The notes: generated by a model from the sequence alone, not told the origin. A stretch of 53,642 bases of DNA from Rikenellaceae bacterium (GCA_015060165.1 SUZC01000014.1:1-53642), one strand, 5' to 3'; counted from the stretch's first letter, positions 17,498-27,041 are shown. Program-made: numbers and translations.

Positions 17498-19891
17498 ATG
17501 AAGAGATTAATTTTTCTTATGCTTGCGTTATCGGTTGGCTTGATGACTGTTAATGCACAAACTAATCAAGAGTTGTTGGAGGCTTATCGCAATGGTACGC
17601 TCTCTCAATCACAAATCGAAAATCTGAAAAAAGAGAACGAAAACAAAAGCAAGAATGTTCGTCGTACTCGTCAGGTGAACGTTACTGCAACAAACAAGAA
17701 TGAGCAGACCGAGGAGAGCGCCGATTTGACCAATATGCCTGCGGATCCTCGTAGTGGTTTATTGGCAACCCATAGGGGAGATATCGATACTGCTGCATAC
17801 GCTCCTGTTGCTGAGCGTAATGCGGTATCTCGCCGTATATATGGTCATGATCTTTTCACTAATAAGGCTCTTACGTTTGAGCCAAATTTGAATATCGCCA
17901 CTCCTGATAACTACGTGTTGGGTCCCGGTGACGAGGTTATTATTGATGTTTGGGGAGATGTACAGAGTTCTGAGAGTCATAAAATTTCTCCTGATGGCAA
18001 GATCGTGATTTCAGGTGTCGGCCCTGTGACTATGGTAGGCTTGACCATTACAGAGGCTACAAAGCGAGTGAGAGCTTCGCTTGCAAATATCTATGCAGGC
18101 TTATACGAAGGTACAGCCAAGATGAAACTATCGTTGGGTAGCATACGTAGTATCCAGGTAAATGTGGCTGGTGAGGTAGGTACAGCGGGTACATATACAC
18201 TTCCATCTCTTGCGACTCTATTCCATGCTTTGCACGTATCGGGTGGTGTAAGTCGACTTGGTACAATGCGTAGCATTAAGGTCTATCGAGCAGGTAAGTT
18301 GTTCTCGGATGTAGATGTTTACGATTATATCATCAACGGCAAGAGTGAGAAGGATATTGCGTTGCGTGATGGCGATTTGATTAGCATTCCGGCTTATGGA
18401 AGGTTGGTTGAAATTTCGGGAGAGGTTAAGCGTCCTATGTTTTACGAGATGAAGCAGAGCGAGACTGTTGCCGATTTGATTCGTTTTGCCGGCGATTTCA
18501 CAAATGAGGCTAATCGCAAGGTTGCCAGCGTTACTCGTCGTTTGGGCGGTAAGTATAATTCGTTTACAGTTGATGCTGCCGATTTCGACAAGTTTGTATT
18601 GGAGGATGGCGATGTAGTGTCGATTGCCGGAAGCATCGATCGTTACGAGAATCGAGTAGAGATTAAGGGTGCTGTGTATCGTGAGGGCTTCTATGCTATT
18701 GATGATAAGGTTAAGACAGTTAAGCAACTTATCGAGCGTGCAGATGGATTGCGCGAGGATGCGTTCCTGGCTCGTGCCGTATTGTATCGCGAGAAAGCAG
18801 ACTGGACCACCGAGGTTATGTCGGTTGATTTGGCCGGCTTGATGGCAGGCCGAGTGAAGGATATCGAGTTGCGTTCGAATGATATGCTTATCATTGCGTC
18901 GAATAAAGAGATGCGCGAGGAGTATGTGGTAACTGTATTTGGTTCGGTAAGTAAGCCAGATACATATCCTTATGCAGAGAATATGACTGTTGAGGATTTG
19001 TTGGTTGCAGCAGGTGGCCTTTTGGAGTCGGCTTCAACAGCCAATGTGACAATCACTCGCCGAATCAAGAATCCTAAGAGCGTGAAGGTTCAGGAGCAGT
19101 TGTTTGAGACCTTTACTGTAGATGTTAAGGATGGTTTGGTTGTCGATGGCGAGCAGGGATTCGTGTTGGAGCCTTTTGATGAAGTATTTGTGCGTCGTTC
19201 GCCAGTATATATTACTCAGAGTAGTGTTACGGTAAAGGGCGAGGTCGCCTTTGAAGGAAATTATCCTTTGGCTCGTCGTAATATGCGTTTGTCGGAGGTT
19301 GTTGCCGCAGCTGGTAATACGACCCCTGGAGCATTTGTTGAGGGTGCATTCTTGTTGCGTAAGATGACCGACGAGGAGCAGGCTCAGCAGAAGGCATTGC
19401 AGGATATGATTGATGCACAGGCACAGAAGGGTGAGAAGGACTCTCTCAATATGTCGGGTGTGGAACTTAGCTCTGTATATTCTGTGGGTATTAACCTTGA
19501 GGATGCATTGAAGAATCCAGGTTCAGATGCTGATATCGTTTTGAGAGATGGTGATGTAATCTCAATTCCGCAGTATAATGGCACAGTTCGCGTGATGGGT
19601 GCTGTTTTGTATCCCAACTCTGTGACATATAAGGATAAGAAGAAGTTGAAGTACTACGTATCGTCGGCTGGTGGATTCGATAATCGCGCTCGCAAGAACC
19701 GTGCATTTGTAATCTATATGAATGGTATGGTTGATTCGGGTAAGAATGCTGAGATTCGCCCAGGTTGTGTGGTTATCATTCCGTCGAAGTCTCCGAGCGA
19801 GCCTGTTAAGTGGAGCGAGGTTGTAGGTATGCTTTCTTCTACAGCATCTACTGCTGCGGTGGTACTCTCTGCTATTAATCTTGCTAAGTAG
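17498..19891 (+). CDS. Wza-type outer-membrane polysaccharide export protein with SLBB domains
   Basis: This is the outer-membrane/periplasmic channel component of capsule or exopolysaccharide export. It has 797 residues counted from the ATG at 17498, chosen because it opens a clear signal peptide (MKRLIFLMLALSVGLMTVNA). The poly-export motif YVLGPGDEVIIDVWG is at 139-153, followed by several SLBB repeats (for example VNVAGEVGTAGTYTLPS and VEISGEVKRPMFYEM), making it larger than E. coli Wza. A hydrophobic C-terminal segment is present at about 775-797. The Wzz-like gene follows after 27 bases. No glycosyltransferases are nearby. Confidence 0.9.
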   Translation: MKRLIFLMLALSVGLMTVNAQTNQELLEAYRNGTLSQSQIENLKKENENKSKNVRRTRQVNVTATNKNEQTEESADLTNMPADPRSGLLATHRGDIDTAAYAPVAERNAVSRRIYGHDLFTNKALTFEPNLNIATPDNYVLGPGDEVIIDVWGDVQSSESHKISPDGKIVISGVGPVTMVGLTITEATKRVRASLANIYAGLYEGTAKMKLSLGSIRSIQVNVAGEVGTAGTYTLPSLATLFHALHVSGGVSRLGTMRSIKVYRAGKLFSDVDVYDYIINGKSEKDIALRDGDLISIPAYGRLVEISGEVKRPMFYEMKQSETVADLIRFAGDFTNEANRKVASVTRRLGGKYNSFTVDAADFDKFVLEDGDVVSIAGSIDRYENRVEIKGAVYREGFYAIDDKVKTVKQLIERADGLREDAFLARAVLYREKADWTTEVMSVDLAGLMAGRVKDIELRSNDMLIIASNKEMREEYVVTVFGSVSKPDTYPYAENMTVEDLLVAAGGLLESASTANVTITRRIKNPKSVKVQEQLFETFTVDVKDGLVVDGEQGFVLEPFDEVFVRRSPVYITQSSVTVKGEVAFEGNYPLARRNMRLSEVVAAAGNTTPGAFVEGAFLLRKMTDEEQAQQKALQDMIDAQAQKGEKDSLNMSGVELSSVYSVGINLEDALKNPGSDADIVLRDGDVISIPQYNGTVRVMGAVLYPNSVTYKDKKKLKYYVSSAGGFDNRARKNRAFVIYMNGMVDSGKNAEIRPGCVVIIPSKSPSEPVKWSEVVGMLSSTASTAAVVLSAINLAK

Positions 19892-19918
19892 TTAACGGTT
19901 TTAAATCAGAGTGTTATT

Positions 19919-21088
19919 ATGGATCAGATACAGAATCAGAACAATTTTCCCGTTGATGAGCAGGAAATAGATTTGGTAGAGCTTATTCAGCGAATGTGGA
20001 TAAACAGAGGCTTGATATTGAAACTCACCGTAATCTTTATGGTTGTGGGTGTTTTCGTAGCTCTGTTTAGTTCAAAGGTGTACACAGCAAGTTGCGATGT
20101 GGTACCACAGACATCTGATGGTTCTGGCTCATCGAAAATGAGCTCGCTGGCAGCGTTGGCTGGTATTAATCTTAATCAATCGATGGATGTCAAAGCACTT
20201 TCTCCATTGGTATATGAGAATATATTGAGAAGTACTACTTTCCGCAAGGAGTTGATGCAGACCCCTATCGAGTTTGAGAAGGCGGGTAAGGCTGTTAGCT
20301 TCTATGAGTATTACACTAGTAAGGAGTATAACAAACCCAGCGTTCTTGGTTATATCAAGAAATATACCATCGGCCTTCCATTTGTTATCCTGAACGCTAT
20401 TCGTGGTGAGCAGGAGTTGCCTCAAATGTCGGCTGCTGGCGATGCAGCTCAGCAGATTGAGTCGTTGACTGAGGATGAGTACAAAGTAAGCCAGATTCTT
20501 AGCCAAGCGGTTACTATCACGCTTACAGAGAAGAAGGGTTATGTTACAATTACAGCTAATATGCCCGAGGCAGTTGCTGCAGCGCAGTTGGCGCAGGCTA
20601 CCCTTTCGCTTTTGCAGAAGTATATTACGGAATTTAAGATTGATAAGGTGCAGTCTAATCTCGATTTCGTGCAGAGCCGATATGATGAGGCAAAGAAGAA
20701 TTTCGAGGATATACAGTTCCGTAGAGCCAAGCATCGCGATGCAAATCAGAATGTTATTAAACATTCAGCCCGTGTAGAGCAGGAGAAGTTGGATGCTGAG
20801 TATACATTGGCTATGACACTCTATACCGAACTTGCTAAGCAGTTGGAGCAGGCCAAGATTAGTGTGAAGGAGACAGCGCCAATCCTTACAGTTATTAATC
20901 CTGTTACAATTCCGTATAAGAAAACAAAGCCGCAGCGTGCAATGATTTTACTTGTATTTACATTTTTGGGTGTAGCGGCTGGAGCTGGACTTGTATTAGG
21001 AATTCCTGCACTTGCTGATATTACGGGTAATGATAAGATCAGAAGTTTTGTTAAGGAACTTCCCAAGAAGGAAGATGCAGAGGCATAA
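19919..21088 (+). CDS. Wzz-type chain-length determinant / polysaccharide co-polymerase
   Basis: This inner-membrane protein would control polysaccharide chain length and work with the Wza-like channel encoded just upstream. Of 389 residues, TM1 is at about 31-51, a large periplasmic coiled region spans 52-340 with LQKYITEFKIDKVQSNLDF-like helices, and TM2 at 341-363 is preceded by the Pro/Lys-rich PYKKTKPQRA segment typical of the family. No tyrosine-kinase domain is fused, so it is of the Wzz rather than Wzc class. Confidence 0.88.
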   Translation: MDQIQNQNNFPVDEQEIDLVELIQRMWINRGLILKLTVIFMVVGVFVALFSSKVYTASCDVVPQTSDGSGSSKMSSLAALAGINLNQSMDVKALSPLVYENILRSTTFRKELMQTPIEFEKAGKAVSFYEYYTSKEYNKPSVLGYIKKYTIGLPFVILNAIRGEQELPQMSAAGDAAQQIESLTEDEYKVSQILSQAVTITLTEKKGYVTITANMPEAVAAAQLAQATLSLLQKYITEFKIDKVQSNLDFVQSRYDEAKKNFEDIQFRRAKHRDANQNVIKHSARVEQEKLDAEYTLAMTLYTELAKQLEQAKISVKETAPILTVINPVTIPYKKTKPQRAMILLVFTFLGVAAGAGLVLGIPALADITGNDKIRSFVKELPKKEDAEA

Positions 21089-21152
21089 TAATTGAATATA
21101 TAATCCGATACAAGTCAATTAGCACTTGTAAATTTATACAATTACAACCCTG

Positions 21153-21178
21153 ACTCCCGAATCATTTGATTCGGGAGT
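21153..21178 (+). terminator. Terminator after the Wza/Wzz pair
   Basis: ACTCCCGAATCA (21153-21164) pairs perfectly with TGATTCGGGAGT (21167-21178). The T tract starts 8 bases later and is imperfect. Confidence 0.75.
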
Positions 21179-21222
21179 GGTTGATTTTTATAGGTTAGTT
21201 TTTTAGAATATAAGATTTTGCT

Positions 21223-22428
21223 ATGCCAAAGATTTCAGACAGAGCGGTAAAAATGCCCGAGTCCCCGATACGAAAGCTTGTGCCGTTGGCCGATGAAGCT
21301 AAGCGTCGGGGCATAAAAATATATCATTTGAATATTGGTCAGCCCGATTTGCAATCACCACAAGAGGGTCTGGATGCTTTGAAATCAATCGACCGTAAGG
21401 TATTGGAGTATAGCCCAAGTGATGGATATTTGTCACTGCGCGAGAAACTTGTGGGTTATTACGAGGAGTATCAAATTAAGCTTACGCCCGATGATGTAAT
21501 AGTTACTACGGGAGGTTCCGAGGCTGTGTTGTTTGCCTTTATGTCGTGCCTGAATCCCGGTGATGAGATTATTGTTCCGGAGCCTGCGTACGCTAATTAT
21601 ATGGCATTTGCTATCTCGGCCGGAGCGGTGATTCGACCTGTCATGACCTCCATAGATGAAGGCTTTGCACTCCCTAGCGTGGAACAGTTTGAGGAACTTA
21701 TAAACGAGCGTACCAGAGGTATTCTTATCTGTAATCCCAATAATCCGACCGGTTATCTCTACACTCGTCAGGAGATGAATCGTATACGCGATTTAGTTCT
21801 TAAACACGATCTTTTCCTCTTTTCGGATGAGGTATATCGTGAGTTTATATATACGGGATCTCCTTATATCTCAGCTTGTCACTTAGAGGGTATTGAGCAG
21901 AATGTTGTATTGATAGATTCTGTGTCGAAACGTTACTCTGAGTGTGGTATCCGCATAGGTGCGCTGATTACTAAAAATAAGCGAGTGCGTGATGCCGTTA
22001 TGAAATTCTGTCAGGCGCGTTTGAGTCCTCCGCTGATTGGTCAGATCGTGGCTGAGGCATCGATTGATGCATCACGTTCATATAAGATACGTACCTACGA
22101 GGAGTATATCGAGCGTCGTAATTGTTTGATTGATGGGTTGAATAAGATTCCAGGAGTTTATTCTCCTATTCCGATGGGAGCCTTCTATACCGTAGCAAGT
22201 TTGCCTATCGATGATAGTGATCGTTTCTGTGCCTGGTGCCTAGAGGAGTTTGATTATGAGGGGGAGACAATTATGCTTGCTCCGGCATCGGGATTCTACT
22301 CCGATCCAACAAGGGGACGTAACGAGGTTCGAATTGCCTATATCTTGAACAAAACTGATTTGCGTCGCGCATTGATGATATTGGGTGAGGCCTTGAAGGT
22401 ATATCCAGGGAGAACGATAAACGTGTAA
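21223..22428 (+). CDS. Class I/II PLP-dependent aminotransferase
   Basis: The 401-residue protein is of aspartate-aminotransferase fold type I. Signatures are LNIGQPDLQSP near residue 40, ICNPNNPTGYLY, LFSDEVYREF, the PLP-lysine motif SVSKRYSECGIRIG (K236) and a late NEVRIAY with the substrate arginine. It resembles aspartate/aromatic aminotransferases; exact substrate unknown. It stands alone between two terminators. No canonical promoter was seen in the 44 bases upstream. Confidence 0.9.
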   Translation: MPKISDRAVKMPESPIRKLVPLADEAKRRGIKIYHLNIGQPDLQSPQEGLDALKSIDRKVLEYSPSDGYLSLREKLVGYYEEYQIKLTPDDVIVTTGGSEAVLFAFMSCLNPGDEIIVPEPAYANYMAFAISAGAVIRPVMTSIDEGFALPSVEQFEELINERTRGILICNPNNPTGYLYTRQEMNRIRDLVLKHDLFLFSDEVYREFIYTGSPYISACHLEGIEQNVVLIDSVSKRYSECGIRIGALITKNKRVRDAVMKFCQARLSPPLIGQIVAEASIDASRSYKIRTYEEYIERRNCLIDGLNKIPGVYSPIPMGAFYTVASLPIDDSDRFCAWCLEEFDYEGETIMLAPASGFYSDPTRGRNEVRIAYILNKTDLRRALMILGEALKVYPGRTINV

Positions 22429-22448
22429 GTTGGATTATTATAATAGGG

Positions 22449-22485
22449 AAAAGCTATCTGATACCAAAGGTTTCAGATAGCTTTT
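22449..22485. terminator. Bidirectional terminator between the aminotransferase and beta-barrel genes
   Basis: AAAAGCTATCTGA (22449-22461) pairs with TCAGATAGCTTTT (22473-22485), with ACC/GGT nested inside. A and T runs on the two sides serve both converging genes. Confidence 0.92.
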
Positions 22486-22531
22486 TGTTTGGTTCAAATA
22501 ATATGATCCGGTTAAGATGTTGTGAGCTCTA

Positions 22532-23101
22532 TTAGAAATAGAATCCTACACCCAACTGGAATGTTGAGATTTTGTTCTCTCCGGTTGTGAATCCCAGAAC
22601 TTCACTATCCTTGAATGCTCCATTATAGCGGGCAGATACTGCTAATTTCCAGATACGTGCCTCGGCTCCGATTGCATAGCCTACAGTTGGACGATCAACG
22701 CTCCATTCATACCCATCGGCTGCACCGCTTGTATTGGTCATAATGCAGAATGTAGGTCCAGCCTGTATTGCAAGGAATCCTAAGAATTTGAGCTGAGCTA
22801 AAATCGGGAGATCCAATTTGCTAAGCTTCATTTCGCCACCTACTCCCTCGATATCGAATTTGTTGTGAGAGTATATAAGCTCTGGGCGAACGCCAAACAT
22901 TCCCCATGTCAATTCTCCCTGCAAACCTGCAAACCATCCAGTATTTGAATCGAATTTAACCTGATCTGCTATGGCTTTGATATCGGTGGTCTGGTAATCC
23001 ATACCAGCCTTGATTCCGAATCTGGCTTTGGGAAGTAAGCCTGCCGATGCCTCTGTTGCGAAGAATGCAACGACTAAAAGAAGTGCTAATTTTTTCATCA
23101 T
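22532..23101 (-). CDS. Small outer-membrane beta-barrel protein
   Basis: The 189-residue protein has a signal peptide (MMKKLALLLVVAFFATEASA) followed by alternating amphipathic beta strands: ARFGIKAGMDYQTTD, GLQGELTWGMFGVRPELIY, LSKLDLPILAQLKFLGFLAIQ, and a final FQLGVGFYF with the terminal aromatic that BAM recognises. It fits the PorT/OmpX-like outer-membrane beta-barrel domain, probably eight strands. The specific role is unknown. It starts ATGATG, and either Met could be used. A hairpin lies 12 bases upstream. It is separated by 142 bases from the preceding gene. Confidence 0.82.
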   Translation of the reverse strand: MMKKLALLLVVAFFATEASAGLLPKARFGIKAGMDYQTTDIKAIADQVKFDSNTGWFAGLQGELTWGMFGVRPELIYSHNKFDIEGVGGEMKLSKLDLPILAQLKFLGFLAIQAGPTFCIMTNTSGAADGYEWSVDRPTVGYAIGAEARIWKLAVSARYNGAFKDSEVLGFTTGENKISTFQLGVGFYF

Positions 23102-23113
23102 TATCAGTTTTGT

Positions 23114-23129
23114 GCAACCTATTGGTTGC
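23114..23129 (-). promoter_or_regulatory. Hairpin immediately upstream of the beta-barrel gene start
   Basis: GCAACC-TATT-GGTTGC is a perfect 6-bp stem with a 4-base loop, 12 bases before the start codon in the mRNA. It could hinder ribosome access or stabilise the mRNA; function unproven. Confidence 0.4.
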
Positions 23130-23243
23130 TGTGGTTATTAGTTAATTAATTTTTTGGAATCATCTATGTTGTGGAGTGTCATTGTTTCCTACAACTCTCA
23201 CTGACTCCTGTGCTATCTTTTTTGATATGTTTATGCGTAATTG

Positions 23244-24161
23244 TTATCTTCCTCTTGCGCCTGCAGAGCGTTTTGTCTGAGTAGATTTACTCTGGTTTGA
23301 TTTGTCGCTCTTTGTCGATGAGGAGTTGCCCCTACTTTGTGCATTTGTGCGTGAGCCTGTTGCCTGTCCCGATTGCTTATTGTTTTGCTGGCCGTACTGG
23401 GCGTTGTTTCCTTTCGTGTTCTGCGAGCTGCCACGTTGAGGTGTGTTACCCTGGTAGCTGTTGTTGCGCGAAGTATTGGTATTGCGTGAGTTACGCACAG
23501 TATTGCGGTTGTCGGCTCCAGAGTTATTGTAGTAGCCATTATTGCGGCTACCATTGTACTGCCCATTGCCACCCTTGCCGTAATTGTTCTTCTCGGGAGT
23601 GCCGTATTGACCATTATAGCCATTGTTGTTCTTGCCGGGAGTGCCGTATTGCCCATTTTTCTGCCCACCATAGTAGCGGTCGTTGTGGTCGTAGCGATTG
23701 CTTGGTTGACGATATGGTGAGTGAGGATTATGAGGATTATGAGGATTGTAGTGGCCGTTGTGGTGGCCATTTCCAATTATTGGCTGAGTGTAGATGCCCT
23801 TATACTTCTTATACATCGAGCGATGGCGCTTGTTGTAAAGCCATGGGTTACGGTAGTTGATGACAACTTTGTAGAATCGATGCAGGTCAGTAGGGAAGTG
23901 ACGACCACGCGGCAACATCTTTGCCGACACCCAACGGCCATAGTTCGTGTAGTAGAACAATGCTCGCTCGACATCGTAGTAGAAGTTGAATTCGGGGAAA
24001 TAGTAGTACATTGCATAGCTATAACCCGCAGGACCCCACGAAGGTTGCAACGAGATATTTATAGAACCGCTAACGGGCGTTGGGATGTTATTGGTATAAT
24101 AACTTAAGCCACACGATGAGAGTGTGAGCGCCATTGCAATTGCTAAAATTAATCGTTTCAT
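23244..24161 (-). CDS. Lipoprotein with Asn/Gly/Tyr/Gln-rich low-complexity C-terminus
   Basis: The 305-residue protein begins MKRLILAIAMALTLSSC, a lipobox with Cys17. An N-terminal folded part (about 20-125) is Tyr-rich (YYYFPEFNFYYDVERALFYY, then GRWVSAKMLPRG). From about residue 130 it is low complexity: three HNP-like units, then two copies of NGQYGTP, and an Asn/Gln/Ser-rich, basic tail ending KRSAGARGR. No function is recognised; an envelope or surface-exposed structural role is possible. It follows ddl after 41 bases and is probably the last gene of the hydrolase-mur ligase-ddl run. Confidence 0.8.
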   Translation of the reverse strand: MKRLILAIAMALTLSSCGLSYYTNNIPTPVSGSINISLQPSWGPAGYSYAMYYYFPEFNFYYDVERALFYYTNYGRWVSAKMLPRGRHFPTDLHRFYKVVINYRNPWLYNKRHRSMYKKYKGIYTQPIIGNGHHNGHYNPHNPHNPHSPYRQPSNRYDHNDRYYGGQKNGQYGTPGKNNNGYNGQYGTPEKNNYGKGGNGQYNGSRNNGYYNNSGADNRNTVRNSRNTNTSRNNSYQGNTPQRGSSQNTKGNNAQYGQQNNKQSGQATGSRTNAQSRGNSSSTKSDKSNQSKSTQTKRSAGARGR

Positions 24162-24202
24162 AAGATGTGGTGTTAGTAGGTTATACTTCTGTTGAGCTTG
24201 TT

Positions 24203-25414
24203 TTATCGCTTTGTGCCCTTTGCACCTTTTGCTCCCGAAATCGAATAGTTGAAAATATTCTCCTTATAGCTTGTTGTCTTGAATGACGAATCTCGTTTGC
24301 GCTGGAAGGCTATCTCGATCAATCGCTCAGTGAGCTGTTCGAAGTTTACACCTGTTGCCTCCCATAAATAGAACGAAAGCGAGCCCGGAATAGTATTTAT
24401 CTCGTTGACAAATATTTTGCCATCGGCCTCATCAATCATAAAATCGATACGGGCCACGCCGTCACATGCCAGTGCCTTGAATGTCTCAACAGCCGTTGTA
24501 CGGATAAAATTGGTATCCTTCTCAGGGAGTTGTGCGGGAATTTCGCGTACTGTTGAACGCATACCCTCAGACTGTTTTACTGCACCTTTACTTCCTTTGC
24601 CACCACCCAAGTATTTGTCGGCGTAGCTAAGAATCTCTCCGCTACGGATCGGGGCTTCACAGACCGACGCCTCACATTCGTAGTAGTTACCCAATACCGA
24701 GCAGTTAATCTCCTTGAGTTTCTCAACGAGCTTCTCAACGATGATTCTCTTTGAGTAGCTGACAGCATTGTCAATAGCCTCAATTAGCTCCTCGCGGTTG
24801 TGTACGGCAGTAATACCCACACTTGAACCCGAGTCGGCAGGCTTTACGATAAGTGGGTATGGTAGAGCCTTCTCGACCTTCTCCACAACTCCCTCCTGAC
24901 GATCAAACCACTCCTTGTCAGAGAACCAAGTGTAGTCGATTACGGGGATTCCGCTTTGTGCGAGAATCATCTTCATCGTGATTTTATCCATACCATTGGC
25001 TGATGCCAAGACGTTGCAACCAGCGTATGGGATGCCTGTCATCTCGATAGCTCCCTGAAATGATCCATCCTCGCAGTTGGTGCCGTGCAGGGCGGGAAGA
25101 ATCACATCCAAGCGAGTCACCACGTCGCTGCCGAACATAGGCTTGCGCACTTTGTAGAGGCAGTTATCGCCATAAATAGGGCGGAGATATACCTCTTGAC
25201 ACTCGGCCTGCAATTTATCCATATTCTTGTAGTTGTCGCTCTTGCGCAACGCCTCGCCTGTGTACCATACACCTTGCTTCGAAATGTATATGGGTGTAAT
25301 ATCGTATTTGTCGGTGTTGATGGCCTCCATAGCTTGTATGGCGGTCAATACGGAAATCTCATTCTCGACCGAGCGGCCACCGAAAATTACTCCTACGTTA
25401 ATTTTGCTTTTCAT
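24203..25414 (-). CDS. ddl: D-alanine--D-alanine ligase
   Basis: Ddl is the ATP-grasp enzyme that joins two D-alanines for the peptidoglycan stem peptide. There are 403 residues from the ATG at 25414, chosen because MKSKINVGVIFGG is the normal family start; the frame remains open upstream into the murF-like gene. FGGRSVENEIS (11-21), HGTNCEDGSFQG (110-121), GSSVGIT (196-202) and the late VNEINTIPGSLSFYLWE with metal ligands are all present. It is longer than E. coli Ddl, including a tail ending GAKGAKGTKR. It follows the membrane Mur ligase after 64 bases. Confidence 0.95.
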   Translation of the reverse strand: MKSKINVGVIFGGRSVENEISVLTAIQAMEAINTDKYDITPIYISKQGVWYTGEALRKSDNYKNMDKLQAECQEVYLRPIYGDNCLYKVRKPMFGSDVVTRLDVILPALHGTNCEDGSFQGAIEMTGIPYAGCNVLASANGMDKITMKMILAQSGIPVIDYTWFSDKEWFDRQEGVVEKVEKALPYPLIVKPADSGSSVGITAVHNREELIEAIDNAVSYSKRIIVEKLVEKLKEINCSVLGNYYECEASVCEAPIRSGEILSYADKYLGGGKGSKGAVKQSEGMRSTVREIPAQLPEKDTNFIRTTAVETFKALACDGVARIDFMIDEADGKIFVNEINTIPGSLSFYLWEATGVNFEQLTERLIEIAFQRKRDSSFKTTSYKENIFNYSISGAKGAKGTKR

Positions 25415-25478
25415 TGTATATCTGTTTTTCTTTGTTATCCTTGTTGGTTTATTACTCCTTTCAGGCGTTGTGTTACGA

Positions 25479-27038
25479 TTATTTGAACGAATCGGGAAGG
25501 TCGTTCTCATAGAGTATCACATCGCCTGCGCGCATCATCGAAGCCAATCGGGCCGACGCATTAGCAAACGAATCGACTTCTATAAGATTGTTTTTATTGA
25601 ATTCCTGTCCTAAAATGCCTGAGCTTATTGCCTCGCGGTTGGTCTTGTTGACCACGATTGCAATGTCGCACGCCGATGCTATCTCACGACCAAGTTCGCG
25701 GTTGAGCTCGGCCTGTCGCTCTCCCAACTCCACAAATCCTGGTGTAACTACGATGCGTCGTCCACCCTCCATTCGGCGGAAATTACGTAAAACTTCAAGA
25801 GCCATCTTAGCTCCTGTAGGATTCGAATTGTATGCGTCGTCGATAATGGTAATACCACCTGCAGTACGTCTTACACTTAGGCGATGTTCTATCTGCTCAA
25901 TCTGTCGCATAGCGCGTTTTTGCATCGATTCACTTACTTGCAGATGGTCGGCAACGGCTACCGCGGCCAGCAGATTTAGTATGTTGCCACGTCCGGCAAG
26001 ATGGGTCGTGTAACCCTCGCGTAGAGCATCAGCAGTCTTTATCGCAAACGAAGTATCTGATGCTGCGTAATCTATCTCCTGTGCCAGGTAATCAGCCGAA
26101 GTGTTGTCTATCGCATAGCCCAATACACGGCATTTGTGGTTCATCGTGCGGCGAGCAATTGGCTCGGAGTCGAGGTTTACAACCCCCAAACCATCTGCGG
26201 GCAGGGCATCAATCAACTCGAACTTTGTGCGTAGGATATTCTCTTGCGTGTGGAAGGTCTCCAAGTGCATCTCACCAACGGCTGTAACGATTCCGATAGT
26301 GGGCTGTACCAGATCGCATATCTCTTTTATGTCGCCCACCTGTTTTGCTCCCATCTCGACAATGAAAATCTGATGGTGGGGTTTCAGATGCTCCCTGACT
26401 GTGCGAATCACGCCAAGCGTAGTGTTGAAGTTGCCCGGAGTCATCAGCACGTTATATTTCTCCGACAGAATGCGATAGAGATAATGTTTCGTCGAGGTCT
26501 TGCCAAAGCTGCCCGTAACGCCAATAATCGTAAGTTGAGGCATCGAGCGCAGAATTCGTTTTGCGTCGTTGTAGTACCAGCGTGAAATGGCAGCCTCTAA
26601 GGGTTTATTTACGAGGTTGGCTGTAAGCATTACGATAGGTAAAATCAGTAATGCAAGAGCCATTGGCATAGCAATCTGCGGAGCAAAAATCTCCGCTACG
26701 GCCACTGCAGCGATTGTCAGTAGCGCAGCCGAAACGATCAGTCGCTTAACACGCATCGTATAGACAATCGGTTTTTTGTATGTGGTGCGGAACTCTCGCC
26801 ACGCCATTACGCTCATAAACACTACTGAGAACCCAATAAAAACAGGATTTGAGATGAATCCAACAATTGCCAATGCTGCGATTATTGCCGCACGTCCAAA
26901 TTTATATCCACCTCGAAACCATCGAGCATAACGCTCCTCACGATAAGAGTTGTGCTGAAACATATGCACATCGTATCGTACGACAGCTGCCCATAGCAGA
27001 GCATATAGTGGCCAAAATATTATATTTTCGATAAGCAT
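25479..27038 (-). CDS. Membrane-anchored MurF-like Mur ligase
   Basis: The 519-residue protein joins an N-terminal membrane region with about four or five helices (about 1-20, 50-80, 101-119 and 124-144) to a Mur ligase catalytic domain. The ATP-binding loop GVTGSFGKTST is at 173-183; TPGNFNTTLG, VEMGAKQVGDI, HRLSVRR and IIDDAYNSNPTGAKMAL are all MurF-like. The usual MurF N-terminal UDP-binding domain is absent. Being next to ddl suggests it attaches D-Ala-D-Ala or a related residue at the membrane. Whether it is the only MurF in the cell cannot be decided here. It starts 3 bases after the hydrolase. Confidence 0.85.
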   Translation of the reverse strand: MLIENIIFWPLYALLWAAVVRYDVHMFQHNSYREERYARWFRGGYKFGRAAIIAALAIVGFISNPVFIGFSVVFMSVMAWREFRTTYKKPIVYTMRVKRLIVSAALLTIAAVAVAEIFAPQIAMPMALALLILPIVMLTANLVNKPLEAAISRWYYNDAKRILRSMPQLTIIGVTGSFGKTSTKHYLYRILSEKYNVLMTPGNFNTTLGVIRTVREHLKPHHQIFIVEMGAKQVGDIKEICDLVQPTIGIVTAVGEMHLETFHTQENILRTKFELIDALPADGLGVVNLDSEPIARRTMNHKCRVLGYAIDNTSADYLAQEIDYAASDTSFAIKTADALREGYTTHLAGRGNILNLLAAVAVADHLQVSESMQKRAMRQIEQIEHRLSVRRTAGGITIIDDAYNSNPTGAKMALEVLRNFRRMEGGRRIVVTPGFVELGERQAELNRELGREIASACDIAIVVNKTNREAISSGILGQEFNKNNLIEVDSFANASARLASMMRAGDVILYENDLPDSFK

Positions 27039-27041
27039 ATC

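Noticed and set aside
23297..24107. Overlapping plus-strand ORFs opposite the low-complexity lipoprotein
   Set aside because: Their Cys/His-rich composition is the mirror of Asn/Gly/Tyr codons; no start context or family signature was seen.
25415..25510. N-terminal extension of ddl
   Set aside because: It overlaps the end of the Mur ligase gene and the family start is MKSKINVGVIFGG at 25414.
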